A stretch of 64,000 nt of DNA, taken from Nansenia antarctica (taxonomy: Eukaryota; Chordata; Actinopteri; Argentiniformes; Microstomatidae). Of this stretch, positions 1 through 10,205 are shown piece by piece (position 1 is the stretch's first letter; every line of letters begins with the position of its first letter). The translations under genes were made by a program, and so were the position numbers. The DNA lies in NCBI GenBank assembly GCA_963989245.1, contig OZ022339.1:19001662-19065661 (forward strand), in the 5' to 3' direction. The notes under the pieces are model-generated. The model worked only from the letters and a program-made list of their open reading frames with translations. It was not told the DNA's origin and made no database searches.

Positions 1-108
1 TTAAAAAATCTAAAGTACCGAATTAAGTACCGTTTTGGTACCGGTACCGTTTTTAAAGTATCGGTTAGGTACCGGTACCGGATAAAACCCAAACGGTACC
101 CAACCCTA
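1..108. mobile_element. End of a hAT-type MITE (cut by window start)
   Basis: The sequence is built from GGTACC/ACCGGTACCG palindromic runs and ends in ACGGTACCCAACCCTA, the style of a hAT MITE terminus (TAGGGTTGGGTACC when read inward). It ends exactly where the duplicated segment at 109 begins. The matching site at 60897 is uninterrupted across this point, so the copy here is an insertion. GTTGTGAA (109-116) is the likely right 8 bp target duplication; the left one lies outside the window. Confidence 0.6.
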
Positions 109-119
109 GTTGTGAAGGG

Positions 120-1270
120 GTCAGGTGGAGTATCCCAAAGAGGGGTAGAGGCCTGGGGGTTTGTGGGTGGGGGGTTGGGAGTCGCTGGAACTGACACCTC
201 TGCTAGTTGAACAGCAGAGGCAGGGTCCAGCGTTGTGAGGGTGGGAGAGGCCTTCTCCTTGACGTCCTCGTCTTGTGGTGCGTCAGCTGTTGACCTGTCC
301 TTGTGGCTGGGGAGACCGGCATCTGTGGCTGAGTCATTTGATTGTGGCCTGTTCTTGTTCTTATCTACTGTTGGGTGGTTGATGGAGTAAAGTAGGTTAG
401 AGGTGAACAGCGCCTCTCCGGCTCTGTTGAGTCGATTCTTGCTGAAGAGGTCTCTGCATTCCCAAAATAGATTGAAATTGTCAATATAGTTTACTTCATG
501 TAGGTGACAATTAGTTGATAGCCATGTGCTTATTCCGAGTAGCCTGCTGAATCTGTTAACTCTCCGTCCATTTGAAGGCAGGGGACCACTGATGTATGAT
601 TCAACATTCAAGGATCTTAACATCTTTAGGAGTTTGACAAAGTCACGTTTCAGTATTTCTGATTGCTGTTTGGCTATGTCATTGGTTCCAACATGTAGAA
701 TAATCTTGTTCACATCTTCATGGGCAGACAGGATTTCTGGGATTTTTTCTGTTATGTTATAAACCATCTCATCAGGGAAGCAGTATGCTTTTATGTTCCT
801 CTTACTGCCAATATTGATATGCTTTACAGCAGAGTCACCAATAATTAAAGTTGCTATTGGTCTTGTCGCATCATTACCTTGGTGCTGCTTAAGCCTGGTT
901 TTAAGGTGGGCCCTGAACTAGCATCATTAACTTGCAGCCCCTTTAATCCAGGCTCACACAGTAGCTGTTGGGTAGCCAGTGACGGCCAGCCGGTCGCGGT
1001 ACTAATCTCAGGTTGAGAGTCACTGTCTGCGTGAAGCAGAGTCAAGGGCGCCGGCTTTCCCCGACGGGCATTCAGAGGGAAAGTATCGTTTTCAGTGGGC
1101 CGGGTGCTACTCACGTTAGCAATCTGACTCGGTGCCACTCGGTTCGCAGAGTCCTTTAGTTGAAATATCTTTGTTTCAAGTACTGCAATCTTCTGTAGAT
1201 ATCCGCTGCAGCCTCTGCAAGGCGACATGTCCGCGCCGAGAGGATATTCTGCCCGGTGTCCGAGAGACAA
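120..1270 (-). pseudogene. LINE ORF1 fragment: coiled coil plus SGNH-esterase-like domain
   Basis: Read on the minus strand, an ORF opens at 1270 with a Cys-containing start (SPCRGCSGYLQKI), a heptad-like segment (LETKIFQLKDSANR) and a low-complexity linker. Further down come IGDSA (near 835), HVGTND (near 690) and a following LLKMLRSLNVESYISGPLPS block. GDS and GTND are the nucleophile and block III motifs of the SGNH esterase found in ORF1 of CR1/L2-type LINEs. The reading frame is interrupted between the linker and the esterase, and nothing of ORF2 remains because the block stops at 109. It is the truncated partner of the LINE at 53.9-62.9 kb. Confidence 0.7.
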
Positions 1271-1469
1271 ACTGTGGACTGGTGACTCCTTGATTAGGCT
1301 ATTGCTTGTACACGCCGGTGCTCCAGGTGCGTGAAAATTGTAGAGAGCGAGAAAGCAAAATAAGCAAAAGAGGATATAAAAGAATGTAGTAAAAGCTATA
1401 TAAAAAACTTAAAATAAAGAAATAAAAGAAGTTAAAACTATAAAAAAGCCTGTAACGTTAGACACAGCA

Positions 1470-2100
1470 CCTCGACATAAAAGCGATTTTTTTTTTGTTA
1501 TATGCTTGTTATAAAGAAAAGGTCTATAATGCATTGTAATGACATTAAACTAACGTTTGAGAGATAACTTTACATATGTGTACCATCATCCGCTGTCAAA
1601 CGCCACAGGTAATAATTGATTTATGATTGTACATCTCTGAAATGCTCGACTGTCATGCAGCGTTGCGTTACTGTAACGTTAGACACAGCACCGACATAAA
1701 AGCGATTTTTTTTTGTTTGTTATGGTTATAAATAAAAGGTCCAATGCATTGTAATGACATTAAACTAAGATAATAAGATGGTTATCATCATTTTTCAAAT
1801 CTTTATTAATAAGTAATTACAGAGAAAGTAAAATGACATTTCCGCATTGAATAGAGCGACATAACATTTCTGTAGATGATTCGCAATGCATCCTGGAATC
1901 AAGGGGTAGCGTACCCCTATGGCTTCGAAGCTAGTCTGGTCCTGAAATCGCTCGAAATGAAGTCATAGTTAGCCCTCGAAATGAAGCCATGGCTCGATGA
2001 AATATGAATTGGGACAGCCCTCCCCCTAAACGTGAACGCGCAAATCAAGCCATAGGGGTGAAAACGAAGCCGTAGGGGTGAATTGGGATTGGCCCTAAGA
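1470..2100. repeat. MITE-like block ending GGATTGGCCCTA
   Basis: This block has two repeated internal pieces (TAACGTTAGACACAGCACC at about 1453 and 1677, and AATGACATTAAACTAA at about 1540 and 1755). It ends in a CCATAGGGGTGAAAACGAAG / GGGGTGAATTGGGATTGG region. A diverged relative lies at 50.69-51.3 and 53.66-53.85 kb. I could not fix its ends or a target duplication, so the class is unknown. No coding potential is seen. Confidence 0.35.
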
Positions 2101-2423
2101 CTACCATCTGAATAGGTATGTGCACGATGGAAAACGCTCTATTTTATTATTTGTTCTTCAGCTTCTTGATTAGTGTAAATGGGCACAAATATATAAATAT
2201 ATACGTTTGTTAGTTTTACTGTATATAGGTATAATGTATATCTATATATTTGTATCTATATTGGTGAAATTACTGAACAAAATGTGAAATTTATCTGTGA
2301 CTGTTTGTGCTTCATTTGTTTTCTATACACAGGTCCACCTCACAGCTACTGTTTCTGAACCCAAGTCCACAGAGTTCCTGCTGTGGTTCTTCAGTCCAGA
2401 AAAGCACAACGTGGGGTCCAAAG

Positions 2424-2910
2424 ATGGTGGCCGTGAAGCTGGAATACTGCAGTCAAACACTGGAAGTCAACGTGGTCGTGAAAGAGGAGGAAGGAGGGGA
2501 GGGAGTGGAGGTGAAAGATGTGATGGTGAAAGAAGAAGTAGAGGAGGAAGGAGGAGAGGATGAAGAGATGGTAGATGTGATGGTGAAAGAGGAGGAGGAG
2601 GTTAGAGGAGAGGAGGAAGAAAAGAAAGATGTGATGGTGAAAGAAGGAGGAGAGGATGAAGAGATGGTAGATGTGATGGTGAAAGAGGAGGAGAAGGTTA
2701 GAGGAGAGGAGGAAGAAAAGAAAGATGTGATGGTGAAAGAAGAAGAAGAGGAGGAAGAGATTAAAGATGTGATGGTGAAAGAAGAGGGAAGAGAATATGA
2801 AGTTGTGAAAGGAGAGGAAGGAGAAGAAGAAGAGGAAGTGGAGGATGAAGATGTCATGATGAAAGAAGAGCAAGGAGAAGATGGATTGGTGGACACAGAT
2901 GGTGAGGATG
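2424..2910 (+). CDS. C2H2 zinc-finger gene, acidic leader exon
   Basis: The exon opens after a clear acceptor (TTTTCTATACACAG, ends 2331). The first ATG in a context leading into the conserved start MVAVKLEYCSQTLEVNVVVK is at 2424. The rest is a run of VKEEEE and DVMVKEE units, about 150 residues, almost all Glu, Val, Lys and Asp. It ends at a GT donor at 2911 (a second GT lies 9 bases earlier, in the same phase). Salmonid-type zinc-finger proteins carry this acidic leader in place of a KRAB box; its function is not established. The repeated GTGAAAGAGGAGGA unit is slippage-prone, so length is likely variable. Joining to the exon at 3418 keeps the frame. Confidence 0.75.
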
Positions 2911-3417
2911 GTGAGTTCATGTTCTGTATTTGGCGAAAGCCAGGCCAGATTAATGAATAGTTCAAAGGGCGCTGGCAGATATTAAGCGGTGTATGCAATC
3001 AGACATTTATTTTCATTTTTATTTTCCCCACGATTTCCTCCATAGCAGTTGTTGATTCATTCAAACTAAAGTTGTTACAATTTCTCTAACTTCTATGACT
3101 GATCATGGAATTACAACTGTTGAGCAAAACAGTGAGTGACAGTTAAACTAGGTACAACGTGAATACTCTTAAATTGAAACGTTAAACTTGGATTCTGTCT
3201 CCGTTTGAGAGAATATGCTTTAAATCAATTGTTAATGATAAAACATTGATACGGTATCCATTTGTTGTAATATCTCTGTAACTCTCTGAACACTACATGT
3301 TCCCACAGCGTGTGCAGACTCCAGAGATGTGGTGTGACTTCTGGCACTGCTGAGTCTATGGAAGCAGCACTTGTTCTCATGTTGTTTCTAATCCTGTATA
3401 TGTTCCTATTCTTACAG

Positions 3418-4697
3418 GAGAGAGCTCCAACCCAGACTCAGACATGGAGCCCAGCTCCACCGCATCAGGAAGCCATAAACAACACAGACTGAGGAGGAGG
3501 AGCTCAAGACAGAAGAATCACCACTGTTTAGATTGCAGTGAGAGTTTCATTTGTCCAACTCACCTTAAATCACAACCACAGACTCAAGGAGGACAGAAGA
3601 TTCACTCTTGTCTTCAGTGTGGAAAGAGATTTGGTCATATGAGCGATCTAAAGAGACACCAGAGAATACACACAGGAGAGAAGCCGTTCTGCTGCTCCCA
3701 GTGTGGGCAGAGTTTCAGTCAGGCAGAAAACCTAAAGAGCCATCAGAGAATACACACAGGAGAGAAGCCGTTCTGCTGCTCCCAGTGTGGGAAGAGTTTC
3801 AGTGTGGCAGGAAACCTAAAGAAACACCAGAGAATACACACAGGAGAGAAGCCGTTCTGCTGCTCCCAGTGTGGGAAGAGTTTCAGTGAGGCAGGTGACC
3901 TAAAGACACACCAGAGAATACACACAGGAGAGAAGCCGTTCTGCTGCTCCCAGTGTGGGAAGAGTTTCAGTGAGGCAGGATCCCTAAAGAGACATCAGAG
4001 AATACACACAGGAGAGAGGCCATATTCCTGCTCCCAGTGTGGGCAGAGTTTCAGTGAGGCAGGACACCTAAAGAGACATCAGAGAATACACACAGGAGAG
4101 AGGCCATATTCCTGCTCCCAGTGTGGGCAGAGTTTCAGTGAGGCAGGACACCTAAAGAAACATCAGAGAATACACACAGGAGAGAGGCCATATTCCTGCT
4201 CCCAGTGTGGGCAGAGTTTCAGTCAGGCAGGATCCCTAAAGAGCCATCAGAGAATACACACAGGAGAGAAGCCATATCACTGCTCCCAGTGTGGGAAGAG
4301 TTTCAGTGTGGCAGGAAACCTAAAGAAACACCAGAGAATACACACAGGAGAGAAGCCGTTCTGCTGCTCCCAGTGTGGGAAGAGTTTCAGTCTGGCAGAA
4401 AACCTAAAGAGTCACCAGAGAATACACACAGGAGAGAAGCCGTTCTGCTGCTCCCAGTGTGGGAAGTGTTTCAGTGAGGCAGGATCCCTAAAGAGACATC
4501 AGAGAATACACACAGGAGAGAGGCCATATTCCTGCTCCCAGTGTGGGAAGAGTTTCAGTGAGGCAGGATCCCTAAAGAGACATCAGAGAATACACACAGG
4601 AGAGAGGCCATATTCCTGCTCCCAGTGTGGGCAGAGTTTCAGTGAGGCAGGACACCTAAAGAGACATCAGAGAATACACACAGGAGAGAAGGTTTAA
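3418..4697 (+). CDS. C2H2 zinc-finger gene, 13-finger terminal exon
   Basis: The exon follows the acceptor TTCTTACAG and carries one degenerate finger (CLDC, second His pair lost), then 13 consecutive C2H2 fingers of 28 residues (84 bp) joined by HTGEKP or HTGERP linkers, and stops at 4697 just after the last linker. The product is expected to be a nuclear sequence-specific DNA-binding protein. The scaffold CSQCGxSFSxAxxLKxHQRIH hardly varies. Differences fall at helix positions -1 (E/Q/V/L), 2 (G/E), 3 (S/N/D/H) and 6 (R/K/S/T), the base-contacting positions. The exon is intact. Arrays this homogeneous usually arise by recent unequal exchange. No orthologue name can be given. Confidence 0.9.
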
Positions 4698-5530
4698 GGA
4701 GACAGGAGCCCTAAAGAAGAAGGGGGGATCTTCTGGCTGCACCATCATCTACTGTATGGATATTTACTTGTTGATCGGATCAGGGAGAAGGTTGTGTCAT
4801 GACATGAGCCTTTTCTAGATTATTTTCTCTCAATTCCTCCTGTCCTCTCCTCCTACCCTCCTTCCTCCTCCTCCCTTCCTCTCCTCCCCTCCTCTCCCTC
4901 CTGGAGAGTGAAGGAGGAATCGAGGTCGTAGGAGTTGAGATGTCCTTGTCCCCTCCTGCGTCATGTGGTCACCGCCCCTTCCACCCAGATGTGGCCTTGG
5001 TGTTTAGAAGCCGAGTGTGACTGAATACTGGTATGTTGTTATGTTTGCAATAAATCCTCCTAACGTTTCAGCTGGAAGACTGAGATGTTGTACATATTAT
5101 ATTAAGATATAGATCCCATCACTTCTCAGTTTTCTATTAGAACAGCTTATTTTCTGGACATACGCCTGGACGTACTCCAACACTGTTCCTCCCCCACATT
5201 TGTTAGATTGGCCTCTAGCCTGCGTGTACAGATTGTTTAATGATGGGTTTTTTAAAATGTGATTTTCTTATTTTTGATGTTATGAAAGTTTAAAGGTTGA
5301 AGAGCCTCAATGTAACAAACAATAGTTTTAACATCACTTACTTATACTCATAGTTTGTTGTCTCAGTGTTATGTTTGTATTTCTGTTCAGTTCAGCTGTG
5401 TACATGTTTTTGTAGTCCACTAAATCTAGGACTACAATTCCCCAGATATCTAGCCATTAGGTGGCATATTTGACACGTGTGTTGTGTGCTAATAAAGTGA
5501 TGTTGTTTGAACCTTTTATACTCCTGCATT
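4698..5530 (+). other. Zinc-finger gene 3' UTR with two poly(A) signals
   Basis: The sequence after the stop is non-coding. It holds a C/T-rich stretch at 4845-4900, an AATAAA at about 5049 and another in CTAATAAAGTGATGTTG at about 5492. Either could end the zinc-finger transcript. No gene is seen from here to 5975. Confidence 0.5.
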
Positions 5531-5974
5531 CACTTGTCACTGCTTTATGTCAATAAGATAAGAGCAACCACAAACAAAATCATATCCATGGAGCAAAACG
5601 GTGGGATGGCACAAAAAAACTGAAAAAATACACAGATACATAGCTTTGAGACAGAAATGCTGTTATGTTTTGATATGTTTATTGTGTTTGGGACAAATAC
5701 AAATCAAATCAAATCCCAAATGTCCAGAAGTGCTAACCTGTTGTCTTCCTTGTTGTGTTATTAGTACCAGATGCTGTCTGCTGGGGAAGTAACCCCTCAG
5801 CCCCCCTCAGAACTGAGCCAGAGCTTTGCTTTGGGTCTCGCTTCTCTTGCTCCTCTACCAGCTTCTAGAACAGCCGTGCCTTTTTACCTCCTAAATGACC
5901 CCCTCTTTACAATGCTAACCTGCTACTTTCACACAACCACCACTAGTTGGCCGCTTGTAAACTAGCCTGCCTCC

Positions 5975-6165
5975 TACACAGAAAAACTGCAAAATAGCTT
6001 TATACTAGCTTATCCTGATGTGATTTTGAAAATGTAAGGATACTGGGTGGTAGAACGCACATATCTCGGACAAGTCATGAAAGGAGGGTCCTGAAATGTG
6101 ATCAAAGTGCAAAGATATCACTTTTTTCTTTCCTCACAGGGGTCATGACCCCTCATGGCTGTTCT
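5975..6165 (+). repeat. Dispersed repeat, inverted relative of 9225-9345
   Basis: The segment containing ATACTGGGTGGTAGAACGCA, CTCGGACAAGTCATGAAAGG and GGGTCATGACCCCT matches, in reverse complement and with substitutions, the segment at 9225-9345 in the ubtd1-like intron. Two inverted copies 3 kb apart suggest an unclassified small mobile element. 6165-6490 shows nothing recognisable. Confidence 0.5.
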
Positions 6166-6499
6166 AGTGTTAATAACCTGAGGAGACTTAGCTTCATCAC
6201 ATCGTGTGTCCTTAGGGGTCAATTCTTGTGAGCCTAGCAACTCACTTGTGTCTTTATTAGTGGTTAATTAGTAGAATTGACATGACAAGACACAGCTGTG
6301 TGTCACCCCTCATGGCTGAAACTCACTTGATCCTTATTCTAAGTGTTGCTGAGGACAGTGGTAGTAATCATGTTTATAGCCTTGGAAATATGTTGGTGTA
6401 CAGTCCATTATGGGTTCCCTAAGCAATCTAGAGGTGGCACTTTTAACTGTTTGGACGCAGGAAAGGACCAAGAATACTTTTTATCACACCCCTCAAGGT

Positions 6500-7065
6500 T
6501 GAAACTCACTTGATTCATGTCCACTTGATTCATATCCACTTGATTCATATCCACTTGATTCATATCCACTTGATTCTTATTCAATTGATTCATATCCACT
6601 TGATTCAATCATATCCACTTGATTCATATTGACTTGATTCATATCCACTTGATTCATATTGACTTGATTCATATCCACTTGATTCATATCCACTTGATTC
6701 ATATTGACTTGATTCATATCTACTTGATTCATATCCACTTGTTTCATATTGACTTGATTCATATCCACTTGATTCATATTGACTTGATTCATATCCACTT
6801 GATTCATATTGACCTGATTCATATCCACTTGATTCATATTGACTTGATTCATATTGACTTGATTCATATCCACTTGATTCATATCGACTTGATTCATATT
6901 GACTTGATTCATATCCACTTGATTCATATCCACTTGATTCATATTGACTTGATTCATATTGACTTGATTCATATCCACTTGATTCATATTGACTTGATTC
7001 TTATCCACTTGATTCATATCCACTTGATTCATATTGACTTGATTCATATCCACTTGATTCATGTG
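6500..7065 (+). repeat. 15 bp minisatellite, two interleaved variants
   Basis: About 37 tandem 15 bp units occur here in two main versions, CATATCCACTTGATT and CATATTGACTTGATT, in irregular order. The unit length is a multiple of three, so both strands carry long open frames (DMNQV/NMNQV repeats on the minus strand, LIHIH/LIHID on the plus strand). These frames are repeat artefacts, not genes. Confidence 0.95.
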
Positions 7066-7140
7066 ATTTCCGAATAATAAGACGTCCGACAGGGCCGTTT
7101 GGAGCAGCGCCACTGGTATCTCCACATTGGTGAAAACGCA
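7063..7140. repeat. ~80 bp unique-looking sequence shared with 47749-47828
   Basis: The run containing AAGACGTCCGACAGGGCCGT and TTGGAGCAGCGCCACTGGTA occurs twice in the window in the same orientation with few differences, and it is not a simple repeat. At 47.8 kb it is followed by ACATGTAAGT, a good splice donor; here it abuts the 15 bp minisatellite on one side and CTGT repeats on the other. It may be a duplicated 5' UTR exon or part of a mobile element. Confidence 0.6.
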
Positions 7141-7246
7141 GTCTGCCTGTCTGTCTGTCTGTTTCTGCCTGACTGTCTGTCTGTCTGCCTGCCTGTCTGC
7201 CTGTCTGTCTGTCTCTCTGTCTGTCTCTCTCTGTCTGTCTCTGTGC
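7141..7246 (+). repeat. CTGT/CTGCC microsatellite
   Basis: Tandem CTGT with CTGCC and CTCT variants. Open frames across it (Cys/Leu/Ser repeats) are artefacts. Confidence 0.9.
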
Positions 7247-7371
7247 ATAACGCTTTTTTTTCGGATGACGGATTTAAAAAATATGCATACGAAAAAAACT
7301 GCATCAGTGTGCAAAGACATTTAGTTGTGTGTTCTGCTGCTGACCCCCTCCTGTCCTGCGTGTGGCGCTGT

Positions 7372-7508
7372 AGAGCACCAGGCCCCCATGGACGACCAGG
7401 GGTCCCAGGTATCCCAGGCCGTCAGGGAGCAGCTGGCCAGGCTCACCCAGGGATGCCCTCAGTTCTCTGGCTGCGGAGCCACGGTGGCAGCCTTCGTCTC
7501 CCAGTCAC
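7372..7508 (+). CDS. Unassigned internal or initial exon
   Basis: A pyrimidine-rich tract ending in GCGCTGTAG is followed by an open segment with balanced codon use, and then a strong donor (CAC|GTGAGT at 7509). One frame gives a short globular-looking peptide with MDDQGSQVSQAV and then QLARLTQGCPQFSGCGA. The sequence is not low complexity and has both splice signals, so it looks like a real exon. I do not recognise the family. It is not the usual UBTD1 first exon, although the next coding exon downstream is ubtd1-like. Confidence 0.45.
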
Positions 7509-7519
7509 GTGAGTGGGCG

Positions 7520-8335
7520 GAGAGGGAGGGGGAGGAGAGGAGAGGGAGGGGGGGGAGAGGGAGAGGGGAGGGGGGGGGGGGGAGAGGAGAGGGAGAGGAG
7601 GGGGGGGAAAGAGAGGGGCGAGGGGCTACTGTACTTTCCACGTCACACGCACACCCTGGTAGTAACCCTCCTACACACACACCCTGGTAGTAACCCTCCT
7701 ACACACACACCCTGGTAGTAACCCTGCTACACACACACCCTGGTAGTAACCCTCCTACACACACACCCTGGTAGTAACCCTGCTACACACACACCCTGGT
7801 AGTAACCCTCCTACACACACACCCTGGTAGTAACCCTCCTACACACACACACTGGTAGTAACCCTCCTACACACACCCTGGTAGTAACCCTCCTACACAC
7901 ACACACACCCTAGTAGTAACCCTCCTACACACACACACCCTGGTAGTAACCCTCCTACACACCCTGGTAGTAACCCTGCTACACACACCCTGGTAGTAAC
8001 CCTCCTACACACACACCCTGGTAGTAACCCTCCTACACACACCCTGGTAGTAACCCTCCTACACACACACCCTGGTAGTAACCCTGATACACACACACCC
8101 TGGTAGTAACCCTCCTACACACACACCCTGGTAGTAACCCTCCTACACACACACCCTGGTAGTAGTAACCCTGCTACACACACACCCTGGTAGTAACCCT
8201 GCTACACACACCCTGGTAGTAACCCTCCTACACACACACACCCTGGTAGTAACCCTCCTACACACACACCCTGGTAGTAACCCTCCTACACACACCCTGG
8301 TAGTAACCCTCCTACACACCCTGGTAGTAACACGC
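7520..8335 (+). repeat. Purine tract then ~24-28 bp minisatellite
   Basis: 7520-7625 is almost pure A/G. From 7637 to 8335 there are about 28 units of a repeat built on ACACACACCCTGGTAGTAAC plus CCTCCT or CCTGCT, with variable CA counts. Reading frames here are artefacts. Confidence 0.95.
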
Positions 8336-8426
8336 CCCAGGTATGATGATGCTGATCATACTACTGTAGAGAGGCATAAAATATGGCGAGCTCATGTTCT
8401 GGTGGACTGTTGATCTCCGGGTTCCC

Positions 8427-8429
<3 letters not shown>

Positions 8430-8485
<56 letters not shown>
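8430..8485 (+). repeat. (TG)n microsatellite
   Basis: Pure TG dinucleotide run of about 28 copies within the intron upstream of the ubtd1-like exon. Confidence 0.98.
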
Positions 8486-8486
<1 letters not shown>

Positions 8487-8792
8487 GGTCTCAGTTCTGT
8501 GCATGTGTACAGTGCCAATCTGGCAACCTTACTAGTGGAGACTGAACCAGGTTACGCAGAGCTTCAGAATTGGCAGCTACAGTGAATTCTGAAAACATTA
8601 TTTACCATGAGTGTTACTGCTCTGCTTTTTACTTACTTATATCAGAGCATGATTAGTGGTTGGTCCGGAGGCCTACATGTCTGTAGTTAAATGCATTCCA
8701 CAGCATTGTAATGCTTTTTAGCTGCACTGGCCTAGACTTCCATCTATGGCCATGCTGCCCTCAACCCTGACTGATGTACCTCTCCTCCTCAG

Positions 8793-9020
8793 GACGGAAT
8801 TAACCTTTAAAGAAGGAGCGGCTCAAGTGGAAGAGTGAGTACCCCATGACCGAGGGCCAGCTCTGCAGTAAGAGAGATGAGTTCTGGGACACAGCCCCAG
8901 CCTTTGACGGGAGGAAAGAGATATGGGATGCGCTCAGAGCAGCAGCCCTGGCTGTAGAGCGCGACGACCTGGAACTGGCACAGGCTATAGTGGACGGAGC
9001 TTGCATTACCCTGCCACATG
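8793..9020 (+). CDS. ubtd1: ubtd1-like exon with a premature stop (TAA at 8801-8803)
   Basis: After the acceptor CTCCTCCTCAG the codons give R-N-stop-P-L-K-K-E-R-L-K-W-K-S, then YPMTEGQLCSKRDEFWDTAP, AFDGRKEIWDALRAAAL and ELAQAIVDGACITLPH, ending at the donor ATG|GTGAGT. This is the N-terminal ubiquitin-binding-protein-like domain of UBTD1/UBTD2, small proteins linked to ubiquitin-conjugating enzymes. Known proteins have Glu (GAA) where this copy has TAA, in the phase imposed by the normal exon 1. Translation could restart only at the Met at 8846. No MGNCVG-type first exon was found upstream. The copy is probably a pseudogene or an altered isoform, unless the stop is an assembly error. Confidence 0.8.
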
Positions 9021-9224
9021 GTGAGTTAAGACACACACTCACTCATGCACGCAGAACCCTGTCTGTTGCTCTGAGATTACTGTGATGGTTACATAATGCT
9101 CACAGGGCAGCGTAACAAGAGTGGATACCTTGATAGACAGGATGGACACACACTTTTTTAGCGTGTGTCTGGGTTGTCAGCACATGTTTACTCCCGATAT
9201 TAACACTGGCTCAGCCATGAGGTG

Positions 9225-9450
9225 TCATTTGACCCCTGTGAGTACAAAATAAATTCTACCTTTGCACTCCATCAAATCTCAGGACCCACCTTTCATGATT
9301 TTTCCTAGATATGTGCGTTCTACCACCCAGTATCTTTACATTTTCTCCCAGCTGACTGCCTGCTAGACTGAACCATCTACAACCCTTAGCCTGCTAGACT
9401 GAACCATCTACAACCCTTAGCCTGCTAGACTGAACCATCTACAACCCTTA
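9225..9450. repeat. Intronic dispersed repeat and 31 bp tandem repeat
   Basis: 9225-9345 is the inverted relative of 5975-6165. Directly after it, three copies of a 31 bp unit (CCTGCTAGACTGAACCATCT followed by ACAACCCTTAG) run from about 9358 to 9450. The rest of the 9021-9705 intron shows nothing recognisable. Confidence 0.7.
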
Positions 9451-9705
9451 GCATTTACCCTTTTGGGGTTTGCTGATCTAAGATTAAGAAAAATATTGAT
9501 GTCTGCTCTATTTTGTTGTTGTTGTTTGCTTTCTCTTTTTAACCAATGGGGTTAGTGGAGATGCGGTGGTGGTTAGGGAAGGTTCTAGAGGTATGGAGCT
9601 TAGTATTAGTGGTTAGGAGTGGAGTTTTTTTCTTTTTTTCGGCTGAGATGGTGACCGAGGGTCTTTGAGTGTCTGATGTTCCTGTTTCTCTCCCCTCCCT
9701 TCTAG

Positions 9706-9891
9706 GTACTCTGACAGAGTGTTACGACGAGCTGGGAAACCGCTACCAGCTCCCCGCCTACACTCTAGCCCCTCCCATCAACATCATCACTGAGCGCACC
9801 AACGAGAGCAAAGCCTCTGAACACCCTGAGCAAGAAGCTCCACCCCCTCCTCCCAAACAGGAGTTCCTGCTGCACGTCCGCCTGTCATCAG
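9706..9891 (+). CDS. ubtd1: ubtd1-like middle exon
   Basis: The exon lies between TTCTAG and GTATACTG and continues in phase from the exon ending at 9020, giving TLTECYDELGNRYQLPAYTL, APPINIITE, an acidic proline-rich linker (EHPEQEAPPPPPKQ) and EFLLHVRLSSG. This is the second half of the UBTD N-terminal domain plus the linker to the ubiquitin-like fold. No disabling change is seen in this exon. Confidence 0.88.
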
Positions 9892-10028
9892 GTATACTGA
9901 CGTCGAATACCAAAACTACTCCTAGTCCGTATCCCCTACCCCCCCCAAGCACCTTAGGGCTACATGAGAGAATTGGATATGTATGATCAGTATGGTAATG
10001 GTCCCTTGATGGTTCTGCCACATTGTGT

Positions 10029-10167
10029 ACCGTATTTTCCGGACTATAAGTCGCACCCGAGTATAAGTCGCAGCAGGCCAAAAATGGGCCATGAAGAGGA
10101 AAAAACCACATATAAGTCGCACTGGACTATAAGTCGCATGGTTCAAGGGAACGGGCTTGGCGGAATC

Positions 10168-10205
<38 letters not shown>

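Larger units (their letters stand above)
109..2230 (+). repeat. Segmental duplication, left copy (pair of 60897-63946)
   Basis: This stretch is almost identical, in the same orientation, to 60897-63946. It covers a LINE ORF1 region, the LINE 5' end, a MITE-like block and ordinary flank reaching to within about 100 bases of the zinc-finger gene's first visible exon. The right copy is longer because it contains a 747 bp hAT MITE, a ~155 bp short retroposon and a ~24 bp extra segment absent here. Homology extends beyond the LINE, so this is a duplicated genomic block rather than two LINE insertions. Confidence 0.85.

Noticed and set aside
2391..2998. His/Phe- and Ser/Thr-rich minus-strand frames
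   Set aside because: Shadow of the acidic leader exon of the zinc-finger gene.
6577..7320. DMNQV-repeat protein on minus and LIHID-repeat on plus
   Set aside because: Translation of a 15 bp minisatellite; both strands are open because the unit is divisible by three.
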